DNA of 64,000 nt from positions 17,011,258 through 17,075,257 of the forward strand of contig NC_063049.1 of the NCBI RefSeq assembly GCF_018812025.1, written 5' to 3'. The DNA comes from Megalobrama amblycephala (taxonomy: Eukaryota > Chordata > Actinopteri > Cypriniformes > Xenocyprididae). The notes under the pieces are model-generated. The model saw nothing but the letters and a program-made list of their open reading frames with translations. It searched no databases and was not told the DNA's origin. This document shows, one piece after another, positions 1-11,390 of the stretch; positions within the stretch are counted from its first letter, which is position 1; each line of letters begins with the position of its first letter. Made by a program: the position numbers and the translations under genes.

Positions 1-49
1 CGGTTTATGTACAAAATCATCACCATGTTGGTCCAGACTTTGCCCTGCA

Positions 50-420
50 TCAATGGCTGAAACATCCACAGGGCCAGCAACACTGCCAGTAACTTGTGGC
101 AATTGATTTGCCAGCACAGTTGAAGTCCTGTCCACAAGCCCGAGGGTGCATGCACGTTGCATACTGCACCCTAGCCTGACTTGGACTGAAAGACTTAAGG
201 CAATTCAGCAGAACCGACTGTGCACGCTTGTCAGAACTCACAGATCTAGAATTGGTCATAGTCTACTGCCTTTCTTTGGCACAATGAAGTAAAAGCTGTA
301 GAAACCCTTCATCATCTCGGCTGGAGGGACAGGCTGTATTGCGTCCTTCACCAATTGGACCACAATTTCTGCATGCAGGACAGGGGTATCTTTGCCTGCC
401 ACCAAGATGGGTTGGGAAGT
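50..420 (-). pseudogene. DIRS reverse transcriptase fragment (copy 1)
   Basis: Two pieces of RT are joined with the central part missing. The segment around 290-350 reads toward FYSFYFIVPK, the RT entry motif, and the segment around 50-260 matches the region after YLDD (DKRAQSV). The catalytic YxDD box is absent between them, so this cannot encode a working polymerase. Several frame changes are needed to read it through. Confidence 0.7.
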
Positions 421-688
421 GCTAACCAGGCTTCCAAACTCTGCACAAGTGGTACCAGGGGAACAACTGTGTTTGACATACTTACTGTGGGGCAGTGTAG
501 TGGAGTATTGGCCGCCATGTCGGGAAGTTGTAAATCCACTGGGAGAAGGAGTGCTGCGCTCACCATCTCCTGGAAAAGTGCTGCTCCTGCCTTCCCTGGG
601 TCGCCCGTCTCAGGAACGCTTCACCTGAGGAACCACCATGAACCCCCTGGCCACTCCACCATTGAGGGTAGTGAGGGTGGAAGAGCCC

Positions 689-1071
689 TTAAAGGGTTAG
701 TTCACCCAAAAATGAAAATTATGTCATTAATGACTCACCTTCATGTCATTCCACACCCGTAAGACCTCCGTTCATCTTCGGAACACAGTTTAAGATATTT
801 TAGATTTAGTCCGAGAGCTTTCTGTTCCTCCTTTTAAAGTGTAGGTATGGTGCACTGTCCATGTCCAGAAAGGTAATAAAAACATCATCAAAGTAGTCCA
901 TGTGACATCAGTGGGTTAGTTAGAAAAAATATGACTTTATTCAGCATTGTTTTCTCTTCTGGGTCTATGTATATCCACTGTGACGCTGCTTCTTCTTCTT
1001 CTACGGCGGTTGGCATCCAGCTTATTGGTGCATTACCGCCCCCTTCTGCTTTGGGTGAACTAACCCTTTAA
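689..1071. mobile_element. TTAA-flanked miniature inverted-repeat element (inside DIRS copy 1)
   Basis: The left end TTAA-AGGGTTAGTTCACCCAA and the right end TTGGGTGAACTAACCCT-TTAA form inverted termini with a TTAA on each side, as in piggyBac- or Kolobok-type insertions. There is no coding capacity. A related copy lacking a clear left end lies at about 36885-37307. Confidence 0.75.
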
Positions 1072-1390
1072 AGTGTGATCTGTCAGTCAAAGGCACCATC
1101 CACGACTGGGGCCCAGATACCAATCATCCAACGAGAGTGCTCGGGACAGGGTGGAGGATTCCATTCCAGCCCAAAGATCTCGGTGGCCCAGGCAATCATG
1201 GCCACCAACTCTGTTTTACACTCAGACTGGGCCATTGCATCCAAGGGTGGGAGCTCAGCCGAGACTTCTGCGCTGGGATTGACCTGGCAGAAAACAATCC
1301 CATTGTTGCCCTCATATCGCCTTCACAGCCATCACAGCCTTGTGGATTCCAGAAGGACCACCATGGGGTGTGGCTGAGGTGACTCCCTCT

Positions 1391-1560
1391 CTAACCAGAA
1401 AGGAGAGTTGCGACCGCAATGTCATCATGGTTCTCACAGTGAGGACATGAGGCATCCATGAAAGCTTTCTCAGTGTGTGAACCACCTAGACACACAAGGC
1501 AGCAATCGTGGCTGTCCAAAGCTGACAGGTATTGACCGCAACCAGAAACACACAGGTGTA
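1391..1560 (-). pseudogene. DIRS gag N-terminal cysteine module (copy 1)
   Basis: A minus-strand frame carries the gag-like cysteine module in the same order as the intact element here (HLCVSGCG, CLVCLGG, SCPHCEN). The frame to its right is foreign: it continues into the TTAA-flanked element that starts at 1570, so the ATG seen further right is not the native start. Confidence 0.65.
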
Positions 1561-1569
1561 AAGGCATAT

Positions 1570-3136
1570 TTAACACTCTGAGGTCTGAAAACGCGCCGGC
1601 GCGTTTTGCAGGTTTTTTTTCACATTGCAGCAAAACAGACTTAAAATACTCCGTCATTTTTTGTCGTAGAGACATAAGTAATATATCAATTGAAACTATA
1701 GAATATCTTCTTTTATTTGTATACACTCAGAGTAAAAACACAATGTTGTGCTTTTTGTAAAATAAACAAAACTAACATGATGCGTGATTTCTCCTCTCCC
1801 TCTGAACGAAGTCCAATCTGATAGTTCTCAGAAAATGAACTGTACCTTAGTGAATACTAATCACAGAAAAATTAAACTTATGTCTAAAAAAACGTTAAGA
1901 TGTCAGGTTTTAAATCATTTAAGTCAAAACGAAAACAAACCTTCTGTGTTTATGTAATCTGTATGAAAAGAGAGCCATGTCAGAAGTCCGTGATTCAGCT
2001 CATTATCTGCTAATGCGGCCACGCCCACGGAGCCAGCGCTATTCAGACGCAAATTCAGAGGCAATACATGCATTCATCGTCTCAATCGTGTATTTATTGT
2101 CTTGAAAAGTGTTTATCTGGATGTAAAAGTCATGGTTAGGGAGCTCTAGAAGACATGCAGTTAGTTCCTGTTTTCTTTTCTTCTATAGATGAATTTTAGA
2201 TGAGTTTTTGTTTCTTTAGCGCCCTCCGGCTGCAGTATGAATTGGAAACTCCATTCATGGAATAGCCTCTTCTTCTTTTAGATGAATTTGTGGACTAAAA
2301 ATGCACAGAGAGCGCCCTCCGACTTCAAGGATGAATTGAAAACACCAGCGCTCATAGTAATGACAATGAATATTAAATAAATATAACTTCTCTGTATAGA
2401 AAATTGACATCAGCATATGAGAAGCCAATATTTCTCCAAATGTGCATACTTTTAAACTAAAAGCCTATATTCAGACTCTTTGCATCACAGAAATACATTA
2501 TATTTTAAAGTATAATATAAAACCATTACTTTATATTGTAATAATATTTTTCTGTATGTTTCATATATCATGATGAGCTTGAGACATCACAGAAGGTTTT
2601 TTTCACAGCCTACCTGACTGAAATGCCTCATTAATATGCAAGTCATTTCAGCTCATTACTATCCAATTCTTTTGTCTTCTCGGGTGAGAATGGCCCATTT
2701 TTCAGTGGTGATTCACGCCTCCATGCATACTGTGTTTCTTGGCAAAAAGTGTCTTACAAAAACTAAATCAATATATTGTTTTATATGAAGGAGTAGGCAG
2801 CATAATTTTTACATAATTTTGAAGCAAAAACTCTAGTTTACAACCTCCAATACCCTAAAGTCTTGTGAACACAGATTTAATATACTTATTTTGGCCTTAT
2901 CTCAGTGACTTAAGTTTTTTGTTTTTTCAGTAACCACACATAAACATTATTCCTTCAAAAACACAAACATGTACATACATGTTCCTCACATATTATTGTA
3001 GCCTAGTTTGTGCTGAATACAGTGTAATGACACTTTTGTCATTTATATGTTTATGAACAACTGAAAAAAGCACAAATGTCAGAGCATGTCAAAACTTCTC
3101 CAGGCCCCAAATCAGCCTCAGACTCCAGAGGGTTAA
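1570..3136. mobile_element. TTAA-flanked element of about 1.56 kb (inside DIRS copy 1)
   Basis: It starts TTAA-CACTCTGAGGTCTGAAAAC and ends CAGACTCCAGAGGG-TTAA, imperfect inverted termini with TTAA at both ends. DIRS gag sequence resumes beyond it: leader-like sequence lies at 3137 onward and the coding part before 1570. The interior has no recognisable transposase, so it is non-autonomous. Confidence 0.68.
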
Positions 3137-3457
3137 AAAGATACTCTCTGCTAGAATTTTACTCTTTTAGAGGTAAACTGCTCTTTGTTTGAAAAGCACC
3201 CAGGGGAAGCTCTCACTACACTTAGCTGTGTGTGGGGTGAGACTGCTGCAATGCACCGTAATCTCAAGTGAATGAGAATGAGTATCTGTGTGACATCCAC
3301 TCTGCACCAAAGAACAAATCTGAATGAGTGGATGCACGCCAGATCCTTTTATTCCACTCATCATTTCTCATTGGCCTTATCAGAGGTGTTTGGGGCTCCC
3401 AAGTGCGAACCCTGTTAGCATTTGACACCATGTCGGTGTGACTGAAAAATAGGGAAC

Positions 3458-4274
3458 AGATTTATGCTGATTCTAAATTATTTGAATAAATGTGTTGTTT
3501 TTATGATTTAAATAAAATCAGTAAATGAAAATAATTAATAAACAATGCCATAATTTATTTCATATTTATGTGTTTTTTACCTGTTTCATTTATGTTTGAC
3601 TGACAAATGCATCACATTATATGTGTTAGTTTATGTTAAAATTGTGTAATCCAAATGGATGGAAATTTTAATTGCAATTCAAATACATAAATCTTAAATT
3701 TAGGCTTAAATATTTTTGGGGGGAATGTACATACACAGTGCAGAGATGCACTGAGCATCCTCATTTGTTTTTCCCCTGATTTCTTCAATCTCTGCCTCCA
3801 GCAGAGGGTTGGATTATTTGTTTATTTCCCACATTGCAAAGCTGTCCATCACCCTGAAAAAGCTGTTGGCATTCCGAAGTTTCTATGTCACCTACGTTAA
3901 TCCACTCTAAACAGGACAATCCCAATCAGAATAAACACCACCAAGCATATGTGCATTACTGACATTACATGGGCTGTTTTGTTTTTTCTAGAGCTAAATA
4001 TTACAGAAAGACCTGGTGTTGAGTCCAGGATGGTTAAGCCAGTTGTTTGAGAGTGTAATGCAGTATTTCCTTGATTCTGGATTCACACCAGTAGTGCACA
4101 TTTTGGATGTCTCACTTATCTGGTCCTTCCATTTCATCAGTCTCTACTAACAAGCTGAACGGGTTGAATCAGGTTTAGGGAGAAGTTCAAAAAACCCACT
4201 GTTTCCAAGAGAAATCTTTAATGTCATTTGAATGATGTGAAGGGAATCTGAATGTTTATGATCATCAAGTTTCT
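3458..4274. other. Intergenic AT-rich DNA, no gene seen
   Basis: No open frame, transposase similarity or inverted-repeat element was recognised here. Confidence 0.5.
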
Positions 4275-4567
4275 TTAAAGAGATAGTTCACCCAAAAATG
4301 AAAATTTTGTCATCACTTGTCACCCTTAAGTTGTTCCAAACCTGTATGGGTTTCAACCAGACAGTTGACGGTAACCACTGACTTCCATCGTAGTTTTTTG
4401 TCCTACTGTGGAAGTCAGTGGCTACTGTCAACTGTTTGATTGCCAACATTCTTTAAAATATATTCTTTTTTGCTCAACAGAAGAAAGAATCTCATATAGG
4501 TTTGGTACAACTTGAGGATGAGTAAGTGATAATAAAATCTTCAATTTTGTGTGAACTATCCCTTTAA
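4275..4567. mobile_element. TTAA-flanked miniature element with internal hairpin
   Basis: The termini are TTAA-AGAGATAGTTCAC and GTGTGAACTATCCCT-TTAA. An internal palindrome is centred near 4394 (GACTTCCA ... TGGAAGTC). It is non-coding and belongs to the same general group as the 689-1071 element. Confidence 0.72.
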
Positions 4568-4765
4568 TTTATCTCATTAAGTCTTGTATCTATATCTAGT
4601 TGTTTTTTTTTATTTTTTTTTTTTTTTTTTATATTGATATTATCTTTACTGGCTAAATGTGTTTTCCTTTTTTCTCTCTCTCTAAATAAATATGTACATG
4701 TACACTACTGTTCAAAAATTTGGGGTCCATTAGGTTTATATTCATTAAAGAATCCTCAAAAATGC

Positions 4766-4838
<73 letters not shown>

Positions 4839-5101
4839 AATAAGCTTCTCAACTGTGTTTTCAACATTGATAATATTAATAAATGTTTCTTGACCAGCTA
4901 ATCTGAATATTAGGATGATTTCTGAAGGATCATGTGACACTGAAGACTGGAGTAATGATGCTGAAAATTCAGCTTTGCCATCACAGAATAAATTACATTA
5001 TTATAATAGAAAACAGTTATTTTAAATGGTCATAATGGTTCACAGTATTACTGTTTTATTTTATTTTATAACCACTGCAGATAAAACTACAGTCACAATA
5101 A

Positions 5102-5143
<42 letters not shown>

Positions 5144-6095
5144 CTTATGAGAGTGTTCCAAACAACCTGTGCTGCACTCCAATGTCATTCCAAATCTTCT
5201 GAAGCCATACAATAGATAGGTTTGTCTGAGGAGCAGTGTGAAACTGTTAATTACTGAAAATAGTACTACTCTGTGAACACAGTTCTATCTTGTTAAAGGA
5301 GACATCTGAAATTTAGCATCACAATCATTGGCAAAACACAAGATTGCCATTGATGTTTGACATCAGTGACGTCATGGTGGCTCTTAGGGGAGAAAACGTA
5401 ATGGTATTTGCCTAAATAAAACATAGTTGACAACATAATGAAATAAGCACACAACAGAACATAATTAGAATCAATATAAATTGAACGTTTGCCAAATGGC
5501 ATTTCAAGTCATTCAGAGAACAATGTGGATTTGGTTACATTTTTTTCACAGGACATGGAATGGTCAGATTATTATATTAATTATTGACACCTTGCAGTTG
5601 TGGTGGATGTAATACAACAAAAGAGTGGATCTGAAACATTATTTGGGTAGGTGACTGTGCAGCTGATTCAATATGTCAGGCTTGTGAACTGTTGCTTCCA
5701 TTATCCAGGCTCATTCGGCACAGGTGCACAACTAAATTGAAGGTGACAGAGGAGCTTGACCCCTGCGGGTAAGACTCTATTTCAGATAAAAATAACTAGG
5801 TCCATTTCATCACAATGTTTCATCACAGTTCTGTTAGTGAAATGAATAAATGCATGTGTTCTGTTAAGAGTAAGCTGTGTTATGCATAATTAACTGATAG
5901 ATTTCAGAAACAAAATTTTGATAATCTACAAATATTTTCTAATGCATGTATTAATATATATTTAATGTGTCTAATTCTGCTAGACAAGCTCAGTCTAACC
6001 TTGCCTGACATTCATCTCAGTGATGCTTCAAGTCTGCTCAGTCTCCACTTTTGACGCGCTAAATGCCAGAATGAATCTGCGGATTTAGAGGAGGG
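4568..6095. repeat. Intergenic DNA with TA and AAT microsatellites
   Basis: It contains a (TA)n run at about 4769-4836 inside a dispersed teleost-type repeat (CTACTGTTCAAAAATTTGGG near 4705), and an (AAT)n run at about 5100-5145. The open frames over the TA tract are repeat artefacts. No gene was seen in the rest. Confidence 0.6.
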
Positions 6096-6393
6096 AACGT
6101 CTCGGTTACATAGGTAACCCTCGTTCCCTGAAGGAGGGAACGAAGACGTACGTCGGACAGACCGACGAATAGGAATCTCGCTAGAGAGGCCAATCTACTT
6201 CGAGTGTAACTAAAACTAGCCAATGCACATTGGCATGCAATCATATGCATCAGCTGCTCGCCTCGCAGCGCGGGTATTTAATGAGCAGCAGGTGCGCTGC
6301 ATCTTCAGGTTTTCGCTGAGGAGCCGAACAGGTTAGGCAGCAGCATCTGCGGGGTACAGCGACTGTGGCGATGGGACTTATATCTCTGTTCCC

Positions 6394-6475
6394 TCCTTCA
6401 GGGAATGAGGGTTACCTATGTAACCGAGACATTCCCATTTAGTCGGTCACGTTCTACGTACGCCGGATAGGCCGA
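6394..6475. repeat. Internal complementary region of DIRS copy 2
   Basis: The first part is an imperfect reverse complement of the left tip at 6099-6140. The second part (CGACGAATAGGAATC) repeats directly the sequence at about 6163-6177, as expected if it mirrors the lost opposite tip. Confidence 0.65.
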
Positions 6476-7005
6476 CGAATAGGAATCCCTACCAAAGCTC
6501 CACAGGAGCTGCCCACTTCCAGCGCTCTCTTGTAAACCACCTGAACCCCCTTGCCTAAGGACGGTGGGACAGGGCTAACACAGAGAGTGTCGATCACTGC
6601 TGTTCCCCAAAACCCACTCAGTGAGACTACTGGATAACACTGGGAAAGTGTACCCTTTCGCTGGGAAGGAGTTATGTGGAGAAGTAAATATGGACTAACC
6701 CTGTAGGGCTGTACTACATATGGAAGAACTGGGGTGACTCCAACCCGATGAGAGGTGGGTTCTCCCTGAGGGAAAGACATGGGCTTCGTTTAGGAGCAAC
6801 CGTGGAACTAGACATATGGAATCCCTATAGGGTAACACATATGGTACCCAGCCTAAACCCGGTTCTCAAGGATACAACGGAGTGTAGGCCTAGCGCCAGA
6901 TGCTCCGCCATGTCTGCTGCCGAAGGGAGATCGGAGGACTCAACAGGGTCTGCCTTGTAGGGACTCACTGGAGTAATAAGCGCATGTCAGTGCAGCAAGC
7001 CGACA

Positions 7006-7600
7006 CTAAGCCGGGGCCTCTCCGTGCCTCTGACCTGAGGTGAGAACACGGGAGGAGACCGGCTCGACACAAAGGCTATAGAATCTAGCAAAAGTGTTAG
7101 GTGTCGCCCAGCCCGCAGCTCTACAAATGTCTGTCAGGGAGGCACCACGAGCCAGCGCCCAGGAGGATGCAACACCTCTCGTGGAATGAGCATGCAACCT
7201 GAGCGAGCAGGGCAGCCTTTCCCTTCTGCTGGCTTCCAAAGAGCTGGTCTGAGGTCCTGAAGCTTTGAGTTCTGTCTATGTACAATCGCAAAGCACGAAC
7301 TGGACAGAGCAAAGCCAGGGCTAGGCTTGCAGGCTCACTACCTGGTCCCTGAAGGGAGTGGTAGGAACCTTGGGCACATAGCCATGCCGGGGTCTCAGTA
7401 CCACGTGGCCGTCACCCGGCCTGAACTCTAGGCACAATTCGTTGACCGAAAATGCCTGCAGGTCCCCTACCCTCTTGATGGAGGCCAATGCAACCAGCAG
7501 CAAAGTCTTCATAGACAGAATCTTTAAGTCTGCTGACTGCAAGGGCTCAAAGGGAGCATTCTAGAGTGCTCTAAGCACCAGAGCAAGGTCCCAAGAGGGT
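7006..7600 (-). pseudogene. DIRS tyrosine recombinase remnant (copy 2)
   Basis: Minus-strand pieces keep the first catalytic arginine region (KRVGDLQAF near 7470), LCPVRALRLYID near 7290-7312, the HSTR box near 7175, AAGW and RFYSL with the candidate nucleophile tyrosine near 7085. At least two frame changes separate the KRVGD and HSTR parts, so the protein is broken although most catalytic residues survive individually. Confidence 0.75.
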
Positions 7601-8061
7601 ATGGAGGGGAGTCAAGGAGGATTTAATCGTCTCGCCCCCCTAAGGAACCTGACGACCAGGTCGTGCTTACCAACAGATTTGCCATCTATGTGGTCGTGGT
7701 ATGCGGAAATAGCGGCAGCATGAACTTTGAGGGTGGAGGGGGACAGCCTACACTCCAGCCCTTTCTGCAAGAATGAAAGCATGACTCTGATCGAACTTCT
7801 TCGGGGGTCTTCTCGGCGAGAAGAGCATCACTCAACGAACAGGTTTCACTTCAAGGCGTAAGCACGGTGCACGTGCCGAAGTGTTAAGTACCTCAGGGGG
7901 TAAGTCACCTAGAACCTCCGCGTCCCGTCCAGGGACCAGACATGGAGTTTCCAGAGGTCTGGACGCGGGTGCCAAAGTGTGCCCTGTCTCTGAGAAAGAA
8001 GGTCCTTCCTCAGAGGGATGCGCCAGGGAGGGGCTGTCGTGAGGAGCGAGAGTTCCGGGAA

Positions 8062-9640
8062 TCAGGTCCGGTTGGGCCAATAGGGCGCAACTAGCAACGA
8101 CTGCTCCTCGTCCTCCCTGACCTTGCACAAGGTCTGTGCAAGCAGGCTCACTGGGGGAAACGCATATTTGCAAAGGCCCCGGGGCCAGCTGTTTGTCAGT
8201 GCATCTGTCTCGAGTGTTAACTCGGACAGGGAGTAAAACAACTGGCAGTGGGAGGTTTCTGGTGAGGCAAACAGGTCTACCTGAGCCTCTCCGAACTCTT
8301 TCCAAATCAGCTGGACCACCTGGGGGTGGAGTCGCCACTCTCCCGGCAGCGCAGCTCGTGAGAGCTCGTCGGCCACACGGTTGAGCACACCGGGGACATG
8401 AATGGTGCGAAGCGACTTCAGATGCTTCTGACTCCAAAGGAGGAGATGGCAGGCGAGTTGCGACGGGAGCATAGACCACCTTGACGGTTGATGTACGCAA
8501 CGGTTGCAGTGTTGTCCGTGCGGACTAGTACATACTTGCCCTGTAACAGCCCTTTCAGGCGGCTCAGGCAAGGTGTACTGCTAGCAACTCGAGGCAGTTG
8601 ATGTGTCAACGCAGTTGGGGGCCCGTCCACACCCCTGATACTGCATGCCTGTTGTATGTGGCACCCCAGCCGGTGGCAGAGGCATCTGTGAACACCACAG
8701 CATGCCCTAGGCCCACACCTGCTCTAGGGGCACTCCTGCCCGAAGAAACAAGGGGTACGACCACGGGCTGAAGGCTTGGCGGCATTCCGGAGTGATTGCC
8801 AACCAGAAAATGCCACGTTGCCACACCCATCTCGGGACTTGTCCGTGAAGCCAGTGTTAAAGCGGTCTCATATGAAGCAAACCGAGCGGGGTTACTGCCG
8901 CTGCGGCTGCCATATGCCCCAGAAGCCTCTGAAAGAATTTCAGTGGGACCGCTATCCTGCCCTTGAACGTATTCAAGCAGTTCAACACCGACTGAGCACG
9001 TTCCTCTGTGAGGCATGCTGTCTGTTCAACCGAATCCAACTCCATACTGAGAAAAGAGATCCTCTGCACAGGGGAGAGTTTGCTCTTTTCCCAGTTGACC
9101 TGAAGGCCCAACTGGCTGAGGTGACTGAGCACCAGGTCCCTGTGTTCGCACAACTGATCCCGAGACTGAGCTAGAATAAGCCAGTCGTCAAGATAGTGGA
9201 GGATGCGAACACCCTGTTCTCTCATGGGAACAAGGGCTCCCTCCACGACTTTCGTGAAGACGCGGGGAAACAGGGCCAACCCGAAGAGTAGGACTTTGTA
9301 CTGATATGCTCGACCCTCAAACGCAAAGCAGGCCTGTGTCGAGGAAGAATCGAGACATGAAAGTATGCGTCCTTCAGGTGATCGCTGCAAACCAATCTTG
9401 GGGACGGATGCACTCAAAAATGCGTTTGTGCGTGAGCATTTTGAAGCTTGTGGAGGCTTCAATTCAAAACTCGCAGGTCCAAGATCGGTCGTAACCCACC
9501 GCTTTTCTTGGGTACAATGAAGTAGGGACTGTAGAACCCTGACCTCATATCGGCTGGAGGGACCGGCTCTATCGCATCTTTCGCCAGTAGGACCGCAATC
9601 TCCGCACACAAAACTTGATGGACCTGCAACAACGCCATAG
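8062..9640 (-). pseudogene. DIRS reverse transcriptase / RNase H remnant (copy 2)
   Basis: Recognisable pieces run from RT (FIVPKKSGGLRPILDLR near 9460-9510; HYLDDWLI near 9190) through RNase H (FTDASATGWG near 8670; RTDNTATVAYINRQGG near 8500) to the post-RNase H stretch (VDLFASPETS; YAFPPVSLL near 8150). Frameshifts occur between the RT entry motif and the YLDD part and again within RNase H. The YLDD box itself is intact, so decay is by indels rather than loss of key residues. Confidence 0.78.
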
Positions 9641-9834
9641 CATGTAAGGTGGAAATGGCTTCCCCGCAGGCCTGGTAAGCCTTGCCGGTAAGATCCGACG
9701 AGTGCTTACAGGCCCGGGAAGGGAGAGACGGCTCCCCCCGCCAGGTGGAGTTAGGGCACAGTTGCATAGCAATGTAATTCCACAGGGGGTATGCGCGTAT
9801 AACCCTTAGCCATACCGCCATCAAGGGTGGTGAG
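9641..9834 (-). pseudogene. DIRS gag remnant fused to RT (copy 2, distal part)
   Basis: The minus strand carries the gag segment corresponding to DGAEEKGYEHLPP in the intact copy (readable as DGGMAKGYT in one frame) and the ALHAMALLQVHQ segment. It then passes directly into RT (AKDAIEPVPP), showing an internal deletion. One frame change is needed near 9824. Gag continues on the other side of the inserted hAT element at 14568. Confidence 0.7.
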
Positions 9835-10134
9835 CAGCGCCGCCGCTCCCACCACGCGCATCACGCACTGTGCGTAGGGCACCAAGTGCTGAGGGGGCAC
9901 CAAAAATAGCCTAATGAAATTTTTTTTTTAAATGCCGGTATTATTTCATTAGCCTATAGAAATATTAGGCACATTTTAGCCATGTATATGTAACAAAAAA
10001 GGGGGAACAAGAAAGATATTTAATAATTGCTGTAGTCTAGTCTAGAAAGTACCCCCCCCCCCCCCCCCGTGCCGGATGGTCCGTTCCGGTTGTTCGCGCG
10101 GGCGCCTGCCTGACGCAGTTTGACAGATTTGAGC

Positions 10135-10219
10135 ATGGCTCCGAAAAGACAGCAGGAGTCGGGTGCTGAGAAACGAAAGAAGAAGAAACTGCGAGATGAT
10201 GCCCGTGCATCACTTTCAG
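10135..10219 (+). pseudogene. Orphan first exon of a hAT-type transposase
   Basis: An ATG opens a short lysine-rich frame (KRQQESGAEKRKKKKLRDDA) that runs 85 bases to a consensus donor (CAG then GTAAGT). Basic SGAEKRKKK-type N-termini are typical of the hAT-related, zinc-finger MYM-like transposase family. No downstream exon with the dimerisation or catalytic region is present inside this copy, so only the start of the gene remains. Confidence 0.6.
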
Positions 10220-10571
10220 GTAAGTCCATGTTTAATCATTCATAATTACGGGAAATGTGCTGCATGTGCGTGCTGCTGCTAATCGTAATGCGCCTCGAAC
10301 TTGCTGACGTTAATGTTAGCATTAGCAAACTATGTTATTATAACTTACAACTTCGGTGCAAGCTAAATTGAGATTTTACTGTTAAACATTACCTATTTTA
10401 AAAATAACTGACCTGACGCCAGCTAGCTGTTACCTTTTTTTTTTACTATCTTTCTTTAGATATTGAGCAGTAGTTTATGGTTTATTTTGACGTGAAGGTG
10501 GTTAGTACTTTCTCAGTAACGTTAACAGTTAGCAGTCAGTGCAGTGCACATGGTAGGCTAACAATTCCTGT

Positions 10572-10574
<3 letters not shown>

Positions 10575-10627
<53 letters not shown>
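10575..10627. repeat. (TA)n microsatellite
   Basis: A pure TA run of about 52 bases. The open frames across it are artefacts. Confidence 0.9.
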
Positions 10628-10633
<6 letters not shown>

Positions 10634-10642
10634 CATTATGGA

Positions 10643-11191
10643 CAGGGACGTGCACAGGAATTTTGAGGGGCAGTTGCTCTGACCTAAAAAAAAAGGGCAC
10701 CCCCCCCCCCACCCCCCACAAAAAAAAACAAAAAAAAAACAAAAAAAAAACTTACGGGCTATATGAAGAACTGAGAATAACATGAGATGCGGAAGAAATA
10801 GTCCTACCCACAATAGCGATTACAAAAACCGAACGAATCCCTTTAAGTATATCATCGGATCGATGTCTTGAGGTGTGGTAACCGTGGTATAAGCGGAATA
10901 ATTGACTCCGCTTCGAGTCGTGACGAATCACCACCTCAGGTGTGCATTATTTTTCTAATAATTCAACGGCCCGTCGTCAATTATTCCTTACTTGAATCAC
11001 AGCTTAAATAGTGTTTTGACATCGACAACCCAAGTGCATTTTACCTCAAACTTGCGTCTAGTTAACTTTCTAAAGTAGCAATCGCTTCTCGGGTCGACAT
11101 TAACACACTGACAAAGTTATATTCAGAATTAAAAATATTTTTATACCACTTTTTAATGTGTGATTGTGTAAAGGTTTTCACGAGATACCAA
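10643..11191. repeat. Tandem duplication inside element B, first copy
   Basis: This 549-base stretch is repeated almost exactly at 11193-11390 plus 13324-13669, the second copy being interrupted by a TTTAA-flanked insertion. Differences are few and mostly in homopolymer runs, so the duplication is fairly recent. Confidence 0.9.
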
Positions 11192-11254
11192 CCAGGGACG
11201 TGCACAGGAATTTTGAGGGGCAGTTGCTCTGACCTAAAAAAAAGGGAACCCCCC

Positions 11255-11292
<38 letters not shown>

Positions 11293-11390
11293 AACTCACG
11301 GGCTATATGAAGAACTGAGAATAACATGAGATGCGGAAGAAATAGTCCTACCCACACTAGCGATTACAAACACCGAACTAATCCCTTTAA

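Larger units (their letters stand above)
1..3457 (-). mobile_element. Decayed DIRS copy 1 (truncated by the window edge)
   Basis: This minus-strand DIRS remnant is recognisable from RT pieces (KDAIQPVPPAEM near 300-345; KRAQSVLLNCLKSF near 210-250), the gag cysteine module near 1400-1560 (CLVCLGG, CPHC) and a 5' leader around 3137-3200 that resembles the leader of the intact element. The right tip ends GGGAAC at 3457, the expected GTTCCC end. The YLDD part of RT is deleted. Two TTAA-flanked elements interrupt it (689-1071 and 1570-3136). The left part lies outside the window. Confidence 0.75.

Noticed and set aside
4634..4940. Open frames across the TA microsatellite (also near 10536-10813 and 37818-38018)
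   Set aside because: Alternating Tyr/Ile is the translation of a TA repeat and carries no coding signal.
8776..9174. 132-codon plus-strand frame with many cysteines
   Set aside because: It is antisense to the DIRS RT/RNase H remnant, which explains the sequence better.
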